This document shows positions 17,228 to 26,189 of a stretch of DNA of 64,000 bases, in pieces. Every line of letters starts with the position of its first letter. Within the stretch, counting starts at the first letter, position 1. The position numbers were made by a program, and so were the translations under genes. Source of the stretch: Pseudomonas grimontii (GTDB taxonomy: Bacteria; Pseudomonadota; Gammaproteobacteria; Pseudomonadales; Pseudomonadaceae). A model generated the notes under the pieces. It did no database searches. It was given only the letters and a program-made list of their open reading frames with translations, and was not told the origin of the DNA. The stretch is taken from contig NZ_VFES01000011.1 of the NCBI RefSeq assembly GCF_007858185.1, positions 62,001 through 126,000 of the forward strand, given 5' to 3'.

Positions 17228-18652
17228 CTACAGGTGGAACCTGCCCCCACCCTGCCCCAACGCCGTCGCCAACGCATCAAACCCCGCCCGCAACAACTGA
17301 TCATCGCCCGACGTATTGCAAATGCTCGCCCGGATAAACTGCGGCACCGCCGTCTGCCCCACGGCAAACGCCTCGGCGGTGGCGATCAGGTAATTATTCT
17401 GCTTGAGCTCCGCCTCGATTTCCGACGCGCGCCAGGGCTCCGGCACTTCGATCCAAAAGTGCGGGCTGTTCAGATGGGTGCGATACGCCAGGCCCGCCAA
17501 CAAATCCTGCACGAGGGCTTTGCGCCGGCTGATCTCGTTGATCTGCTGGCGCAGCAGGTATTCCGCCGTACCGTTTTCGATCCACTGGGTCGCCAGTTCC
17601 AGCGTCACCGGCGTAGCCATCCAGCAGGTGGAGCGCAAGGCCGCCGAGATTCGGCTGACCAGCGCCGGGGGCGCATGCACATAGCCCACACGCAGCCCGG
17701 CAGACACAGCCTTGCTCAGGCTGCTGATCAATATCGTACGTTCGGGGGCGAAATGACTGAGGGGCGGCGGACGGTCTTCGACCAGCACACCGTGGGCTTC
17801 GTCCTCAAGAATCAGCAGATTATGTTCCCGGCACACCTTCACCAGTGCTTCGCGGCGCGCCACCGATAACACCGCCGTGGTCGGGTTCTGGATGGTCGGC
17901 GTGCAATACAACGCTGAAATCCGGTGATTACGACAGACCTCATCCAGCGCGCTCGGCAGCACGCCTTCTTCGTCCATCTCCAGGCCGATCAAGCGGATAC
18001 CCAGCATGCGCGCGGCGGTGATCAGCCCAGGGTAAGTCAGTTGCTCGGTGACCACCGTATCGCCGGCGCGCAGCAGGGCCATCATCGCGCAGAGCAGGCC
18101 ATGCTGGCCGCCGTTGACGCAGATCACCTGCTCGGGAATTGGATGAAAATCACGCTGCACCAGCCACTGCGCGCCCGCGTCGCGATAACGCGGCAGGCCG
18201 GCGTCCGGGGTGTAGGCGCTGATGTCCTGGAGGAACTTGGCGTTAGTCGAAAGGGTTTGGAAGCTCTGTGCCAGGAAGGTGGTTTCCTGACCCGGGATAT
18301 GCATGTTGCGGCTCATGTCGAAGTACTGGCGCGGCTCCTCACTGAAGTTACGAAAGCCTTCATCACGCTGGCGCTCCATCCCACGCTTGCGTACGAACGT
18401 GCCGTCACCGACGCGCGCCACCACCAACCCCAGGCGCTCCAGCTCACCGTAGGCGCGGCTGATGGTGCCGATGGTCACCCCCAGATTGTCGGAAAGCACC
18501 CGATGAGGCGGCAGTTTTCGTCCCGGCTCAATCAAGCCTTCGAGGATGCCCCGTTCCATGACATCGGACAGGCGCTTGTACTTCACGCCCTGCCCGTTGG
18601 ACAAGCCCTCACGCATAATTGACACCATGTCAATATTTGTTTTGACAGCCAT
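17228..18652 (-). CDS. MocR-type regulator (GntR wHTH fused to PLP aminotransferase domain)
   Basis: A 474-residue protein. Residues about 20-95 form a GntR winged helix (KLPPHRVLSDNLGVTIGTISRAYGELERLGLV). The rest is a fold-type-I aminotransferase domain with ICVNGGQHGL, YCTPTIQNPTT, LILEDEAHG and the PLP-lysine region ISSLSKAVSAGLRVGYV. MocR proteins sense amines or amino acids through PLP and usually control a divergent gene. Here the divergent target would be the EamA exporter and the cysteine module at 18756-24283 (inference). Confidence 0.92.
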   Translation of the reverse strand: MAVKTNIDMVSIMREGLSNGQGVKYKRLSDVMERGILEGLIEPGRKLPPHRVLSDNLGVTIGTISRAYGELERLGLVVARVGDGTFVRKRGMERQRDEGFRNFSEEPRQYFDMSRNMHIPGQETTFLAQSFQTLSTNAKFLQDISAYTPDAGLPRYRDAGAQWLVQRDFHPIPEQVICVNGGQHGLLCAMMALLRAGDTVVTEQLTYPGLITAARMLGIRLIGLEMDEEGVLPSALDEVCRNHRISALYCTPTIQNPTTAVLSVARREALVKVCREHNLLILEDEAHGVLVEDRPPPLSHFAPERTILISSLSKAVSAGLRVGYVHAPPALVSRISAALRSTCWMATPVTLELATQWIENGTAEYLLRQQINEISRRKALVQDLLAGLAYRTHLNSPHFWIEVPEPWRASEIEAELKQNNYLIATAEAFAVGQTAVPQFIRASICNTSGDDQLLRAGFDALATALGQGGGRFHL

Positions 18653-18755
18653 CTTTCGCCCTAATAGTGTGCTTTTACGGGTTCAATCGCCGAATTTCAT
18701 AACTCATTACAAGTTCAATATAGAGTTCAATTCAGGCTCAGGGAAGCAATAAACG
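18653..18755. promoter_or_regulatory. Divergent MocR / cysteine-module promoter region
   Basis: A 103-bp AT-rich gap between divergent starts. TTCAAT-type repeats are visible (GGTTCAAT, AGTTCAAT, AGTTCAATTCAGG around 18679-18735), spaced irregularly. These could be the direct repeats MocR regulators often use; this is a suggestion only. Confidence 0.4.
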
Positions 18756-19706
18756 ATGCCAATGTCAGCCGTTCTCGAAAACACCGCCAAAACCAAAACG
18801 CAAAAACAGTGGTTGGCCGGCCTGGTGACCAGTGTGATGTTCCTGATCGTGTGCCTGAGCTGGGGCACCACCTGGCTGGGGATCAAGATCGCCGTGGAGA
18901 GCGTGCCGCCGCTGACGTCCGCCGGCCTGCGCTTCCTGATCGCCTTCCCGCTGTTCCTGTGTTTCGCCATGGTACGCCGCGAGCCCATCCTGTTTCCCCG
19001 TGAGAGCCGCTGGTTCTTCGTGTTCGTGACCCTGTCCTACTTCAGCGTGCCCTACTACCTGCTCAACTACGGCGAGATGCATGTGTCATCCGGCCTCACC
19101 GCCCTGCTGTTCAGCTGCATGCCGGTGTTTATCCTGATTTTCTCCGCGTTGTTCCTGCGCGAGCGCATCTACTTTTCCCAGGTGGTCGGCATCGGTATCG
19201 GCTTCGGCAGCCTCTACATGATCATCAGGAGCCAGGGCCTGCACCTGGACCACGCCGAGTTCTTCGGGGTGCTGGCGATCCTGACTGCCGCGATCATGCA
19301 TGCCTTGTGCTACGTCATTACCAAGCAAAAAGGCAGCGCCATCAGCGTGATCACCTACAACACCCTGCCCATCGGCATTGCCGGGCTGATGCTGTTCGTG
19401 GCCGGGTTGTGGTTTGAAACGCCGACCTTCGAAAACATCACCCTGCGGTCCTGGAGCGCACTGTTCTACCTGGGGCTGGTGGCCTCGGTGGGAGGGTTCA
19501 TCGTGTATTTCATGCTGCTCAAGCGCTTGAGCCCGATCATCCTGTCGTTCGTGTTCATCATCTTTCCGGTGTTCGCGGTGATCATCGGAGCTTGGTACGA
19601 AGGCGTGGCGATTTCCCGCGACCTGATGCTGTATTCGGCCATCCTGCTGGCCGGCTTTGCGATCACCAAGTTGCCCGTTGAAAAACTCCTGGCCAAGAAA
19701 AATTGA
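18756..19706 (+). CDS. EamA/DMT-family exporter
   Basis: A 316-residue protein with about ten membrane segments in two EamA repeats (WGTTWLGIKIAVESVPPLTSAGLRF; GLTALLFSCMPVFILIFSALFL; GVLAILTAAIMHALCYVITK; GLVASVGGFIVYFMLLKRLSP). It leads an apparent operon with a sulfur-carrier/cysteine module (next gene 23 bp downstream). Some EamA members (E. coli YdeD) export cysteine pathway metabolites, which makes O-acetylserine or cysteine a reasonable but unproven substrate. Confidence 0.85.
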   Translation: MPMSAVLENTAKTKTQKQWLAGLVTSVMFLIVCLSWGTTWLGIKIAVESVPPLTSAGLRFLIAFPLFLCFAMVRREPILFPRESRWFFVFVTLSYFSVPYYLLNYGEMHVSSGLTALLFSCMPVFILIFSALFLRERIYFSQVVGIGIGFGSLYMIIRSQGLHLDHAEFFGVLAILTAAIMHALCYVITKQKGSAISVITYNTLPIGIAGLMLFVAGLWFETPTFENITLRSWSALFYLGLVASVGGFIVYFMLLKRLSPIILSFVFIIFPVFAVIIGAWYEGVAISRDLMLYSAILLAGFAITKLPVEKLLAKKN

Positions 19707-19729
19707 CCCTCCATCAACGCGAGAGAAAC

Positions 19730-21592
19730 ATGGACGTCCTCCGCCCAAAAGCCCTGGAACAGATCTACGCCCACGCCAGCCGCAGCTACCCAGAGGAATG
19801 CTGCGGCTTTGTCTTCGCTGACGGCAGCGTGTACCTGGGCAGCAACATCCAGAACGAACTGCACCGCAAGAACCCCGAGATGTACCCGCGCAGCGCGGCC
19901 AATGGCTACACCTTCTCGGTGGCCGACACCCTGCTGATGAACAAGGCGTTTCGCAGCGACAACCCGGTGGTGGTGATCTACCACTCCCACCCGGATGTCG
20001 GCGCCTATTTCAGCGATGAAGACCAGGACAAGGCCCTGTTCATGGGCGAGCCGATCTACCCCGTCAGCTACTTGGTGGTCGACGTTCGCCAGGGCCAGGC
20101 CCTGGGCTCCAAGCTGTTTGCCTGGGATGGCAAGCATTTCGCCCTTAACCCCTTCAACGACCTGCACACGGAGTTGTCCATGAACGCTGTCTCTTTCCCC
20201 GACATTCTGGTTCGCGTGGCCAAGCTGCCGGAATCGACCCTCGTGGGCGCCGGATCGACATTGCGCGAAGTCATTGAAAACCTCTGCAGCAGCCACCCGC
20301 AGTTGCGCCCCCACCTGTTTCACGAAAAGAACAACCAGCTCAAGGAACACTTCCTGTTCACCGCCGAGGAAGAGCTGATCGATGCCGATGACCGGCTGCC
20401 GGAAAAAGCCAGGATCGAAGTATTGCTTGCCACGTCCGGAGGGATGGACGTCGATGGCCTCAGCAACGAGGAAGTGCAACGTTATGTGCGCCATATCACC
20501 CTGCCCGGCGTCGGTCGCGAAGGCCAGTTGAACCTCAAGAAGGCCAAGGTATTGATCATCGGTACCGGCGGCCTGGGCTCACCCATCAGCCTGTACCTGG
20601 CGGCGGCCGGTGTCGGCACCCTGGGGCTGGTGGATTTCGATGTGGTGGAAAGCAGCAACCTGCAACGCCAGGTCGTCCACGGCAACAGCACCCTGGGCAT
20701 GCCCAAGGTCGAGTCCGCCAAACAGCGCTTGCAGGACCTCAACCGCCATATCCAGATCAACGCCCACAACACCGCCCTGAACGCCGATAACGCCCTGGAA
20801 CTGGTGGGCGCCTACGACCTGGTGATCGACGGCACCGATAATTTCGACACCCGCTACCTGGTCAACGACGCTTGCGTGCAATTGGGCAAACCTTTGGTGT
20901 ACGGCGCCATCTACCGCTTCGACGGGCAGATCAGCGTGCTCAATTACAAAGGCGGGCCGTGCTACCGCTGCCTGTTCCCCAGCGCACCGCCCGCAGAGCT
21001 GGCGCCCAATTGCAGCGCCGGAGGGGTGATCGGCGTGCTTCCTGGGGTGGTCGGGATGATCCAGGCCACCGAGGCCATCAAACTGTTGATCGGTATTGGC
21101 GAGCCCCTTTCCGGCCGGTTGATGCGTTTCGATGCGCTGGCCATGAAGTTCAGCGAAATCCGCTTCAAGCGCCGCGCCGACTGCCCGTGCTGCTCCGACC
21201 TGCGCCACAGTGAAATCCAGGCGCCGACCGTATGCGCAGATGCCATGCCCAGCCAACCGTCCCTGGCCGAAGAGCGCTACATCAAGCCACGCGTACTCAA
21301 GCAGGTACTCGAACACCACAGCAGTGCCGACGTGCTGCTGGATGTGCGCGACGCCAGTGAACTCGAGGTGTGCAAATTACCGGGGGTGGTGCATATCCCC
21401 CTGGCCGAGCTGGATGGCCAACTCGGTCGCCTCAGCCGCGACAACACCCATTACCTGATCTGCTACGCCGGCACCCGCGCCGAGCAAGCGGCCAGCACCC
21501 TGCTGGCGGCGGGCTTCGCCAACACCAAAGTCCTGCAAGGTGGCATGAAACACTGGGTTCGCGACGTCGAACCCGACATGCCGTTGTACTGA
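19730..21592 (+). CDS. Four-domain JAMM protease / ubiquitin-like / E1 / rhodanese fusion
   Basis: A 620-residue protein with four recognisable parts. Residues 1-148: JAMM/MPN metalloprotease with E23 and H85-S-H87-x7-S95-x2-D98, the full zinc motif. About 151-238: MoaD/ThiS-like beta-grasp domain ending in the diglycine SGG (236-238). About 245-490: ThiF/MoeB-type E1 with GTGGLGSP nucleotide loop, DGTDNFDTRYL, cysteine C428 in APNCSAGG, and zinc cysteines 411/414 and 485/488. About 520-620: rhodanese with CYAGTRAE (C578). A carrier, its processing protease, its activating enzyme and a sulfur donor are thus in one chain. It is followed by cysteine synthase and serine acetyltransferase genes, pointing to thiocarboxylate-dependent cysteine synthesis. 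Confidence 0.9.
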   Translation: MDVLRPKALEQIYAHASRSYPEECCGFVFADGSVYLGSNIQNELHRKNPEMYPRSAANGYTFSVADTLLMNKAFRSDNPVVVIYHSHPDVGAYFSDEDQDKALFMGEPIYPVSYLVVDVRQGQALGSKLFAWDGKHFALNPFNDLHTELSMNAVSFPDILVRVAKLPESTLVGAGSTLREVIENLCSSHPQLRPHLFHEKNNQLKEHFLFTAEEELIDADDRLPEKARIEVLLATSGGMDVDGLSNEEVQRYVRHITLPGVGREGQLNLKKAKVLIIGTGGLGSPISLYLAAAGVGTLGLVDFDVVESSNLQRQVVHGNSTLGMPKVESAKQRLQDLNRHIQINAHNTALNADNALELVGAYDLVIDGTDNFDTRYLVNDACVQLGKPLVYGAIYRFDGQISVLNYKGGPCYRCLFPSAPPAELAPNCSAGGVIGVLPGVVGMIQATEAIKLLIGIGEPLSGRLMRFDALAMKFSEIRFKRRADCPCCSDLRHSEIQAPTVCADAMPSQPSLAEERYIKPRVLKQVLEHHSSADVLLDVRDASELEVCKLPGVVHIPLAELDGQLGRLSRDNTHYLICYAGTRAEQAASTLLAAGFANTKVLQGGMKHWVRDVEPDMPLY

Positions 21593-21607
21593 TCCGGGGG
21601 CTGACCG

Positions 21608-22522
21608 ATGTTGCATAACTCGATCCTCGACGTCATCGGCCACACACCGATCGTCCGCCTGGCGCAGTTTTCCGAAGACCTCGGCATCGAGGTCTACGCC
21701 AAGCTCGAATCCCTCAACCCTGGCGGCAGCCACAAGGCGCGCATCGCCCTGGGCATGATCCTCGATGCCGAACGGCGCGGCGTGCTGATCCGTGATTCCG
21801 GGCAAACCATCATTGAACCCAGCGGCGGCAATACCGGCATCGGCCTGGTGATGGCCGGCAACGTGCTGGGCTACAAGGTGGTGCTGGTGATCCCGGACAA
21901 CTACAGCCCCGAAAAACAGAAGCTGCTGCGCCTGTACGGCGCCAAGGTGGTGCTCTCCGACAGCCGCCTCGGCAACAACTCCCACGGCGAAAAATGCATG
22001 GAGCTGCAGCTGGAAAACCCCAGCTACGTGATGCTCAACCAGCAACGCAACGGCGCTAACCCGCAGACCCACCGTGACACCACCGCGCCGGAAATCCTCC
22101 GCGCCTTTGGTGATCGCCGTGTTGACTATTTCGTCAGCGGCATCGGCACCGGTGGCCATATCACCGGTATCGGCGAAACCCTTAAAGTCGCCTGGCCCGC
22201 CCTGCGCGTGATGGGCGTGGAGCCGGAAGAATGCGACCTGCTGAAAAACCAGCATGCGCCGCACCATATCCAGGGCCTGTCGATCGGCCTGATCCCGAGC
22301 ATCCTCAACCTGGACGTGATCGACGGCATGCTCAAGGTCTCGCGCCAGGACTGCATCGACATGATGAAACGCATCATGCGCACCGACGCCATCAGCCTGG
22401 GCCTGTCCTCCGCCGCCAACATGGTGGCCATCGCCAGGCTCGCCCCCGAATTGCCGCCCGAAACGGTGGTGTTGACCATGGTCTACGACAATGCCGACAG
22501 CTACCTGCCCAGTTTCGAATAA
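21608..22522 (+). CDS. PLP-dependent cysteine synthase (CysK/CysM family)
   Basis: A 304-residue fold-type-II PLP enzyme. DVIGHTPIVRL at the N-terminus, the PLP lysine in LNPGGSHKARIA, the substrate loop EPSGGNTGIGL, phosphate loop SGIGTGGHITGIGE, and LSSAAN near the end. It would replace the acetate of O-acetylserine (or phosphate of O-phosphoserine) with sulfur. The neighbouring JAMM-Ubl-E1-rhodanese gene suggests sulfur arrives as a protein thiocarboxylate, as with CysM and CysO in mycobacteria. The start is 15 bp after the preceding stop, with GGGGG nearby as ribosome site. Confidence 0.88.
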   Translation: MLHNSILDVIGHTPIVRLAQFSEDLGIEVYAKLESLNPGGSHKARIALGMILDAERRGVLIRDSGQTIIEPSGGNTGIGLVMAGNVLGYKVVLVIPDNYSPEKQKLLRLYGAKVVLSDSRLGNNSHGEKCMELQLENPSYVMLNQQRNGANPQTHRDTTAPEILRAFGDRRVDYFVSGIGTGGHITGIGETLKVAWPALRVMGVEPEECDLLKNQHAPHHIQGLSIGLIPSILNLDVIDGMLKVSRQDCIDMMKRIMRTDAISLGLSSAANMVAIARLAPELPPETVVLTMVYDNADSYLPSFE

Positions 22523-22559
22523 CGGGTTTTCCAACCATCCAGAATGCGGGGGTGCCTCC

Positions 22560-23552
22560 ATGGGCGGCTTTATCGACATGCAACAGTTGCACGATGAGTT
22601 GCTCACCCAGCTCATCAAGACCCTCACACCCATGCAGATGAAGCAGCTGGAGCCGCACCTCGCGCCGCTGATCCAGAATGCCGCCCAGGCGGTGGCCGAA
22701 GACCTGATCGCGTATGCCTATCGCGACCCGGCGTCGCGTGGGCGTGGCGAACTGATCCTGGAGTCCTACGCCTCGTTCAAGGCGGTGCTCTATTACCGGC
22801 TTGCGCACCTGGTGTGGAATTTCCCCGACCAGACCAACGGCGTGTTTTCACGCATCGCCCTCAAGCTCGGCAACCAGGGCAAGGTCTTGTCCGGGGCCGA
22901 AATCCACCCGGCGGCGCGTATCGGCCGGCGCTTTGTGCTCGACCACGGCTACGGCACGGTGATCGGCGAAACCTGCGAGATCGGCAACGATTGCTACATC
23001 CTCTGCGGCGTGACCCTGGGTGCCCGTGGCATCGCCAACAACCCCGACGGCAAGCGCCATCCGCGCCTGGGCAACAACGTCGAGGTCGGCTCCGGCGCCC
23101 GTGTGCTGGGCTATGTGCTGATCGGCGACAACGTGTTTATCAGCCCCTCCTGTGTGATCACCCAGGACGTACCCGCCGGCACCAAGGTGAAGGTGGTGAA
23201 CCAGATCCAACTGCAAAAAAACGATGAATCGGACCACAGTAACTACCTCGGTGCCTTCGCCCTGGATGAGCGCCTGCACGTGGTCGGCGAGGTTAATGCC
23301 AGCCACAAGGTCACGGTGCTGGACGCCGACTTTCACCCGTTGCAAGGCTTGATGCTGGAGCCGACGGTGAAGGAGCGTCACCACCTGCAATTCAGGCTGC
23401 ATCGCCTCGAGTCCGGCAACCATCTGCCGCGCCTGCCGCTGAACTTGAAAGTCTGCGGGCCGGAATTCGAAATCACCCTGCTCTCCCCCCCTGGCTTGAG
23501 CGCGATGGTGCGCCACCTGCTGCAAGCCAGCCCACTGATCGTCGGAGGTTGA
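22560..23552 (+). CDS. Serine O-acetyltransferase with C-terminal extension
   Basis: About 330 residues. An N-terminal helical region (ESYASFKAVLYYRLAH) is followed by a left-handed beta-helix of hexapeptide repeats (GAEIHPAARIGRRFVLDHGYGTVIGE; LGNNVEVGSGARVLG; NVFISPSCVITQDVPAG), the core of CysE/EpsC-type enzymes that acetylate serine with acetyl-CoA. About 90 residues after the usual end (from YLGAFALDERLHVVG) form an extra domain I do not recognise. It lies between the cysteine synthase and AlaX genes, and its stop overlaps the next coding region. Confidence 0.88.
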   Translation: MGGFIDMQQLHDELLTQLIKTLTPMQMKQLEPHLAPLIQNAAQAVAEDLIAYAYRDPASRGRGELILESYASFKAVLYYRLAHLVWNFPDQTNGVFSRIALKLGNQGKVLSGAEIHPAARIGRRFVLDHGYGTVIGETCEIGNDCYILCGVTLGARGIANNPDGKRHPRLGNNVEVGSGARVLGYVLIGDNVFISPSCVITQDVPAGTKVKVVNQIQLQKNDESDHSNYLGAFALDERLHVVGEVNASHKVTVLDADFHPLQGLMLEPTVKERHHLQFRLHRLESGNHLPRLPLNLKVCGPEFEITLLSPPGLSAMVRHLLQASPLIVGG

Positions 23553-23554
23553 AC

Positions 23555-24283
23555 ATGTCCGTGCACACCATGGAAACCCTGGCGCTGTTTGACAGCGCGC
23601 CCTACCAGAACGCATTCAGCGCCCGGGTGATTGCCGTCAGCGAACACGGTATCGCCCTGGAGCACACCCTGTTCTACCCCACGGGTGGCGGCCAACCAGG
23701 CGATACCGGCCACTTGACCCTGGCGGACGGTACGCGGGTCGAAGTGACCGGCACGGTGCGCGACCCGGTGCTGCGTTCGATCATCTGGCACCAGGTGGAA
23801 CACTGCCCCGAGCAGTTGATCGCCGGAGTGTTGGTGGACGCCGGCCTGGATTGGGAACGGCGCTACCAGCACATGAAAATGCACACCTGCCTGCACCTGC
23901 TGTGCTCGATCATCGACGCACCGGTGACCGGTTGCAGCATCAGTGCCGACAAAGGTCGCCTGGATTTCGACCTGCCGGAAATGACCCTCGACAAGGACAG
24001 CATCACCCGTGACCTCAACGCGCTGATCGAACAGGCCCACGAGGTCAAAACCCTGTCGATGCCTGCTTCGGAGTACGCCACCCTGCTGCAGATCACCCGC
24101 ACCCAGGCGGTTGCGCCGCCAGCGATCCAGGGCTCGGTACGGGTGATTGAAATCGGCGGGATCGATATCCAGCCGTGCGGCGGTACCCATGTGATCAACA
24201 CCGAGGAAATCGGCCGGGTGTTCTGCGAGAAGATCGAGAAGAAGAGCAAGCACAACCGCCGGGTGATCCTGCGGTTTGAGTGA
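23555..24283 (+). CDS. AlaX-type alanyl-tRNA editing protein
   Basis: About 242 residues, resembling the editing domain of alanyl-tRNA synthetase as a free protein. FYPTGGGQPGDTGHL, the metal-binding MKMHTCLHLLCSI (H..xH) and PCGGTHVINTEEIG are visible. Such proteins hydrolyse Ser-tRNA(Ala) or Gly-tRNA(Ala). It is the last gene of the cysteine module, immediately adjoining the serine acetyltransferase gene. Why an editing factor travels with serine/cysteine genes is not known; relief from serine mischarging is one idea. Confidence 0.87.
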   Translation: MSVHTMETLALFDSAPYQNAFSARVIAVSEHGIALEHTLFYPTGGGQPGDTGHLTLADGTRVEVTGTVRDPVLRSIIWHQVEHCPEQLIAGVLVDAGLDWERRYQHMKMHTCLHLLCSIIDAPVTGCSISADKGRLDFDLPEMTLDKDSITRDLNALIEQAHEVKTLSMPASEYATLLQITRTQAVAPPAIQGSVRVIEIGGIDIQPCGGTHVINTEEIGRVFCEKIEKKSKHNRRVILRFE

Positions 24284-24317
24284 ACGTAATTCAGATGTGG
24301 GAGGGGCGGCCTCCCTG

Positions 24318-25802
24318 CTAGATCACGAACAGGTCCATGAAACGGTTGACCGGCGTCGCCTCCAGCTTCGCCTGGTCCTTGCACAACGCAAAGATCTCGG
24401 CACTGCGCTGCGCGGTAAACCGCGTGGCCAGGTTGGCCTTGAACTTGTCTTCCAGCAACGCAATGCCATCCACTCGACGACGGCGATGACCGATCGGGTA
24501 TTCCACCGCCACCTGCTCGGTGCTGGAGCCATCCTTGAAGAACACCTGCACCGCATTGGCGATGGAACGCTTGTCGGCTTCCAGGTATTCACGGCTGTAG
24601 CGCGGGTCTTCGACGATGACCATCTTGTTACGCAGTTCATCGATGATCGGATGCGTCGCGTGAAACTCATCCTCGTACTGCTCGGCCACCAGGTTGCCGA
24701 ATGCCAGGGGCACGGCGGTCATGTATTGCAGGCAATGGTCGCGGTCGGCGGCGTTGGCCAGGGGGCCGACCTTGGAGATGATGCGAATCGCCGACTCATG
24801 GGTGGTGATCACGATGCGCTCGATGTCGTGCAGGCGATCCTTGACCAACGGATGCAAGGTCACCGCGGCTTCACAGGCGGTTTGCGCGTGGAACTCGGCG
24901 GGGAAGCTGATCTTGAACAGCACGTTTTCCATCACGTAGGTGCCATAAGGCTGGGACAGGCTGAACGCACGCTTGTCCTCGGGCTTAAGCGCCAGGTCGT
25001 TGTTGGTGTGGCTGAACAGCACATCGTAGAAGCCCCATTGCGGCGCGCTCAGCACACCGGGGATGCCCATTTCGCCGCGCAGGGCGATGTCCGCCAGGCG
25101 TACGCCGCGACTCGACGCATCCCCCGCCGCCCAGGATTTGCGCGAGCCGGCATTCGGCGCATGCCGGTAAGTGCGCAAGGCCTGGCCATCGACGAAGGCG
25201 TGAGACAGCGCCGACAGCAGCTGTTCGCGATTGGCGCCCATCAGCTTGGCGGTGACCGCCGTGGAGGCGACTTTCACCAACAGCACATGGTCGAGGCCGA
25301 CGCGGTTGAACGAGTTTTCCAGGGCAATCACACCCTGGATTTCGTGGGCCATGATCATCGCTTCCAGCACCGCGCGCACGGTCAGCGGCGCATCGCCATT
25401 GGCCACGCGTTTTTGCGACATGTGATCAGCCACGGCAAGGATGCCACCGAGGTTATCCGAAGGATGACCCCATTCGGCAGCGAGCCATGTGTCGTTGTAG
25501 TCGAGCCAGCGCACGATGCAGCCGATGTCCCAGGCCGCCTTGACCGGGTCCAGGCGCAACGATGTCCCCGGCACCCGCGCGCCAAACGGCACCACCGTGC
25601 CCTCGACAATCGGCCCCAGGTGCTTGGTGCACTCGGGAAAACGCAGGGCCAGCAGGCCGCAACCGAGGGTGTCCATCAGGCAGTTACGGGCGGTGTCGAG
25701 GGCGTCCCGGGAGTCGATTCGGTAACTGAGGACATAGTCGGCAATGTCCTGCAGGACCTGGTCGTAGTCGGGGCGGTTGTTCTGGTCGACGTTGGTGCTC
25801 AT
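24318..25802 (-). CDS. prpD: 2-methylcitrate dehydratase
   Basis: The 494-residue MmgE/PrpD-family enzyme dehydrates 2-methylcitrate in the methylcitrate cycle for propionate breakdown. Family-like segments: DTLGCGLLALRFPECTKHLGP, GTSLRLDPVKAAWDIGCIVRWLDYNDTW and GWAHPSDNLGG-like EWGHPSDNLGGIL; full length. It reads with the other prp genes but is separated from prpF by 650 bp of palindromic repeats, so it may have its own transcript or depend on read-through. Confidence 0.95.
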   Translation of the reverse strand: MSTNVDQNNRPDYDQVLQDIADYVLSYRIDSRDALDTARNCLMDTLGCGLLALRFPECTKHLGPIVEGTVVPFGARVPGTSLRLDPVKAAWDIGCIVRWLDYNDTWLAAEWGHPSDNLGGILAVADHMSQKRVANGDAPLTVRAVLEAMIMAHEIQGVIALENSFNRVGLDHVLLVKVASTAVTAKLMGANREQLLSALSHAFVDGQALRTYRHAPNAGSRKSWAAGDASSRGVRLADIALRGEMGIPGVLSAPQWGFYDVLFSHTNNDLALKPEDKRAFSLSQPYGTYVMENVLFKISFPAEFHAQTACEAAVTLHPLVKDRLHDIERIVITTHESAIRIISKVGPLANAADRDHCLQYMTAVPLAFGNLVAEQYEDEFHATHPIIDELRNKMVIVEDPRYSREYLEADKRSIANAVQVFFKDGSSTEQVAVEYPIGHRRRRVDGIALLEDKFKANLATRFTAQRSAEIFALCKDQAKLEATPVNRFMDLFVI

Positions 25803-25946
25803 GGCAGATCTCCAAAGTGAGTTAGGTTTGTTGCATCCTCAGGGTCAGGGTTGATCGTTTCGCAGGTCTGAATGCCTGTTTATGACTGTGGGAGGGGGCT
25901 TGCCCCCGATGGCCATAAGTATCTACACAACTTCAGTAGGATAACG

Positions 25947-26031
25947 CGCAGCTGTCGAGCCTTGGCGAGGCTGCGTTTGCGGCGCGTCTGACACACCGCC
26001 GACGCAGCCTCGCCAAGGCTCGACAGCTGCG
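25947..26031. repeat. REP inverted pair
   Basis: CGCAGCTGTCGAGCCTTGGC with its inverted copy GCCAAGGCTCGACAGCTGCG; same class as 4021-4116. Confidence 0.75.
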
Positions 26032-26060
26032 AATGCCAATCCACATCAAGGCCTCCCCCC

Positions 26061-26160
26061 GTAGCAGCTGCCGAGCGCAAGCGAGGCTGCGTCAGGCGCG
26101 CTACCGACTCAAGCTCGAGTCGCGGCCGACGCAGCCTCGCCGGGGCTCGGCAGCTGCTAC
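26061..26160. repeat. REP inverted pair, copy 1 of a tandem duplication
   Basis: Begins GTAGCAGCTGCCGAGCGCAA and ends inverted, CTCGGCAGCTGCTAC. The interior ACTCAAGCTCGAGTCG is itself near-palindromic. A near-identical copy lies 129 bp further on. Confidence 0.8.
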
Positions 26161-26189
26161 GAATGCCAACCCCATCAAGGCCTCCCCCC

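Noticed and set aside
19466..20494. Long minus-strand frame opposite the JAMM fusion gene
   Set aside because: Shadow of the strongly coding plus strand; no start context, no domain, and the plus-strand product has four recognised domains.
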